Positions 61,954 through 64,000 of a DNA stretch of 64,000 bases are shown piece by piece (position 1 is the first letter of the stretch; the number at the start of each line of letters is the position of its first letter). Made by a program: the position numbers and the translations under genes. This DNA is from Ferruginibacter sp. GTDB lineage: Bacteria; Bacteroidota; Bacteroidia; Chitinophagales; Chitinophagaceae. The notes beneath the pieces were generated by a model, which was given only the letters and a program-made list of their open reading frames with translations, had not been told where the DNA came from and did no database searches. Where the stretch lies: positions 124,001 to 188,000 of the forward strand of contig NZ_JAQBNR010000050.1 of assembly GCF_028288465.1 (NCBI RefSeq), given 5' to 3'.

Positions 61954-62448
61954 ATGAAAACACTGCTCGTTATCCGACATGCAAAAAGTAGCTGGAGCGT
62001 TGCGTCGCTGAACGATTTTGACCGGTCGCTTAATGAGCGTGGGAAAAAAGATGCCCCGGTAATGGCGCAGCGTTTACTCGATAGAAAAATTATGATTGAT
62101 GCTTTTGTTTCCAGCCCTGCGAAACGGGCTAAAAAAACTGCTGAATTATTTAGTACTGTTTACCATAAAAATCTCAACGACATCATTTATGTGTCGGCTC
62201 TGTACCAGGCTTCGCCGGAAGTATTTTTTCAGGTAGTTGAACAATTAAATGATGACTTAAATTGTGTAGCCATCTTTTCACATAACCCTGGTATAACTGA
62301 GTTCGTAAACCAACTGGTGGAAAATACTTCCATCGATGATATGCCCACCTGCAGCATATTTGCAGTGCAGGTCAATATTTCCAAATGGAAAGAATTCAAG
62401 AAAGCTAAAAAGGAATTCCTGATGTTTGATTTTCCAAAAGTAGTTTAG
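61954..62448 (+). CDS. SixA-like histidine phosphatase
   Basis: 164 residues. LLVIRHAKSSW has the RHG-type phospho-His, DFDRSLNERGKKDAPVMAQR follows, then FVSSPAKRAKKTAELF and a second His in IFSHNPGITEFV. These are the catalytic residues of the histidine phosphatase (phosphoglycerate-mutase-like) fold, short form as in SixA. Substrates may be phospho-His proteins or small phosphates. It follows the purF-like gene by 174 bp. Confidence 0.9.
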   Translation: MKTLLVIRHAKSSWSVASLNDFDRSLNERGKKDAPVMAQRLLDRKIMIDAFVSSPAKRAKKTAELFSTVYHKNLNDIIYVSALYQASPEVFFQVVEQLNDDLNCVAIFSHNPGITEFVNQLVENTSIDDMPTCSIFAVQVNISKWKEFKKAKKEFLMFDFPKVV

Positions 62449-62481
62449 ACATCTACAGTAAATTTTATATCGGTACAACAA

Positions 62482-63588
62482 TCAATTGCCGACAAACTCA
62501 CTGATTACCTTTTTGTACAGTTCCATATTATAGTCCTTTTTTAAAAAATTAAAAGTTTGAGTGGCTTCCAGAGCATCATTCAGTAAAAAATTTTTTTGCT
62601 GAACGCAGAAAAACAGCTGTTGTTCCATCAGTTTTTTGCCAAGATATTCCTGTTCTGTCTGGCCTGGTGTTGGCACCAGTATGGCTTTTTTTTGAAGTTT
62701 TATCAAGTCCATTATTGTGGTATAACCAGATCTGCAAATGATCATCGCAGACTGCATTATGGCAGGTGAAAGTTCACTCGCATTAAGGTGATTTTTTACG
62801 GTGATATGTTGACTCGATTTTGGTAGAACTACGGGGTTAGTCGATTGCGGTAATCCCCGCACAAACAAAATCTCTCCGGCGAAATGCTGTAATTGTGGTA
62901 TTAATTGATTTTCAAAAATTGTTCGTTGGGGTTCCGGACCAGACAGCAATATCATTAAGTCGTAAATTATTATTGTCTGTATTTTTTGCAGTCTTGAAAG
63001 GCCTCCGATATACCGGACGTTAGGTAAGCTTTTTTTTGGGTGCGATAACTGACCGGCTAAATTATCTGCCTCTTTGAAATCAGGCACCCAGCAATGTGTA
63101 TATTTTTTTATAAACCAGTAATGGCAACTTTGCAGGATATTTTCAATAAGCCTGTTTCCTGTTTTAATCAGCAACTGGTGAGTAAGGTATACACAGGGAA
63201 TTTCTGAATGATATAACCCGAACCTGTTATCTGAAATAACAGCGTCGATTGAATATTCTTTCACGATCTTTTTTAACCAACGATGTTCCCTGTAAATGGA
63301 AAACAAAATTTGAGGTACCTGGGATAGTATTTTAATTGTCAGCCACCGCTTTTGCCGGGAATATTGTATACGGTAGCCATTCAGCGGCAAAATTTTTAAC
63401 CTGGGAAATTCTTTTTGCAGCAGAACAGCTATCGCCGTTTCGCCAGCAATATAAACTCCACAATTGTTTTCCAATAAATTCGTTATCAATGGAATGCTTC
63501 TTGTTGCGTGGCCAAGACCCCAATCCAACGGCACTATTAAAACGTTTTTTAATTTAGGCAATTTATTAATTTCAAAATAATTTATCAA
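62482..63588 (-). CDS. GT28/MurG-like glycosyltransferase
   Basis: 368 residues from a TTG at 63588; other starts inside (a TTG nine codons on) are possible. LIVPLDWGLGHATRSIPLIT is the N-terminal glycine-rich nucleotide-sugar or acceptor motif, VISDNRFGLYHSEIPCVYLT is typical of the MJ1255/GT28 group, and ELSPAIMQSAMIICRSGYTTIMDLI plus KAILVPTPGQTEQEYLG form the donor-binding C-terminal domain (GGYTT..E, P..GQ..Q). It transfers a sugar from a nucleotide sugar to an unknown lipid or polymer. The protein is soluble. It converges with the SixA-like gene. Confidence 0.82.
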   Translation of the reverse strand: MINYFEINKLPKLKNVLIVPLDWGLGHATRSIPLITNLLENNCGVYIAGETAIAVLLQKEFPRLKILPLNGYRIQYSRQKRWLTIKILSQVPQILFSIYREHRWLKKIVKEYSIDAVISDNRFGLYHSEIPCVYLTHQLLIKTGNRLIENILQSCHYWFIKKYTHCWVPDFKEADNLAGQLSHPKKSLPNVRYIGGLSRLQKIQTIIIYDLMILLSGPEPQRTIFENQLIPQLQHFAGEILFVRGLPQSTNPVVLPKSSQHITVKNHLNASELSPAIMQSAMIICRSGYTTIMDLIKLQKKAILVPTPGQTEQEYLGKKLMEQQLFFCVQQKNFLLNDALEATQTFNFLKKDYNMELYKKVISEFVGN

Positions 63589-63640
63589 AAAAAAGCAATA
63601 ATAATGTTTAAAATTAGTTTACTTTTATAATCCTTTATTT

Positions 63641-63763
63641 ATGCAACGATTTTTAAAAATAGGTTTTTTATCGATTTTAGTAATCTCTATTGCCGTAAGT
63701 GGCTGCAGTGCTTCAAAGAAAAACTGTGGTTGTCCAAACAAAAGGGGAATGGTTGGTTACTAG
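63641..63763 (+). CDS. Tiny lipoprotein of 40 residues
   Basis: A 40-residue frame: MQRFLKIGFLSILVISIAVS is a lipoprotein signal, lipobox VSGC at 19-22, then a short SASKKNCGCPNK tail with two more Cys, ending RGMVGY. It is short but complete, with a hydrophobic signal and a stop. A -7 TTTATAAT-like stretch lies just before. Function unknown; comparable small Cys-rich lipoproteins are common in Bacteroidota. Confidence 0.65.
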   Translation: MQRFLKIGFLSILVISIAVSGCSASKKNCGCPNKRGMVGY

Positions 63764-63798
63764 ATTACGGGATTTAAGACCGAAAAGTCTATATATCA

Positions 63799-64000
63799 AT
63801 GAACAGAATAAACCGCGATTTGCTTGTCTTGTTTAACCAGGAATTAATGAGCCCCCAAGCCATTGAAAACGAAGTTGAATTATTACATGAATTATTATTC
63901 ACCGTAGAACGGCTGGACAATCTTGTAACAGTTCACGAAGTAATTGATCTTGATAAATACAAGGTTATACAAAAGGATACAATGGTTCGTAAAGTTATTC
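63799..64000 (+). CDS. Hypothetical protein, N-terminal part (cut by window edge)
   Basis: Open from ATG 63799 to the window end, 67 residues (MNRINRDLLVLFNQELMSPQ, ending MVRKVI). Acidic and helical (NEVELLHELLFTVERLDNLV). No family recognised. It follows the tiny lipoprotein by 35 bp and may be in one transcript with it. Confidence 0.55.
   Translation, partial: MNRINRDLLVLFNQELMSPQAIENEVELLHELLFTVERLDNLVTVHEVIDLDKYKVIQKDTMVRKVI

Overview
The window looks like a chromosomal segment of a Bacteroidota bacterium, most likely of the Chitinophagaceae (Chitinophaga/Niastella-like). The grounds are two proteins with type IX secretion C-terminal sorting domains, many Bacteroidota-style lipoproteins and outer-membrane barrels, a GH29/GH16/polysaccharide-deacetylase enzyme set, a DUF4834 protein, a roughly 1,000-residue IF-2, and promoters with the Bacteroidota -33 TTTG / -7 TAnnTTTG pattern. 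No plasmid or phage genes and no insertion sequence were seen.

Layout. 0-10 kb: secreted and envelope functions, namely the end of a polysaccharide deacetylase, a type I phosphodiesterase, alpha-L-fucosidase, a giant T9SS type B adhesin-like protein, a diheme cytochrome c and an NTF2-like lipoprotein. 10-18.3 kb: an accessory island. A frameshifted vsr copy and a DUF4932 metalloprotease precede an intact vsr, a controller (C) protein with a near-canonical C-box operator, a small GEIGE-type nuclease candidate, a C5 cytosine methyltransferase, an unknown 175-residue protein and a 1,056-residue Z1-domain ATPase/helicase. The last five form a tightly packed operon that is visibly more AT-rich than its surroundings. 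I read this as a C-protein-controlled, Vsr-accompanied Z1 restriction-modification system, and it is the most interesting object here.

18.3-24 kb: two SDR-type enzymes, a TonB-C-like protein and a C1 peptidase, separated by several copies of a structured dispersed repeat. 24-28.5 kb: a signalling block with a LytS-type kinase and LytTR regulator (preceded by a 21-bp-period direct repeat that resembles a LytTR operator), a membrane protein and three stand-alone receiver proteins. 28.7-34.6 kb: GH16, VOC protein, an ECF sigma factor overlapping a chimeric membrane/barrel protein, and a beta-propeller lipoprotein. 34.6-43.7 kb: a decayed M13 peptidase copy, an AT-rich gene for a cholesterol-dependent-cytolysin-like lipoprotein lacking the undecapeptide, a convergent LuxR-type regulator/7TMR-DISM kinase pair that overlap at their 3' ends, a MORN-repeat protein and the intact M13 peptidase.

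44.5-49 kb: a T9SS type A protein, then the debris of a biosynthetic cluster (frameshifted KAS III, truncated P450) ending in an intact APS kinase. 49.4-64 kb: core genes, namely tRNA-Asn, a Rieske protein, hflX, a PPIase chaperone, infB, nusA, rimP, DUF4834, a HAD phosphatase, a CAT-anticodon tRNA, an outer-membrane barrel, an amidophosphoribosyltransferase, a SixA-like phosphatase, a glycosyltransferase, a tiny lipoprotein and the start of an unknown gene.

All calls come from reading the sequence and remembered family motifs. No database or structure search was run.
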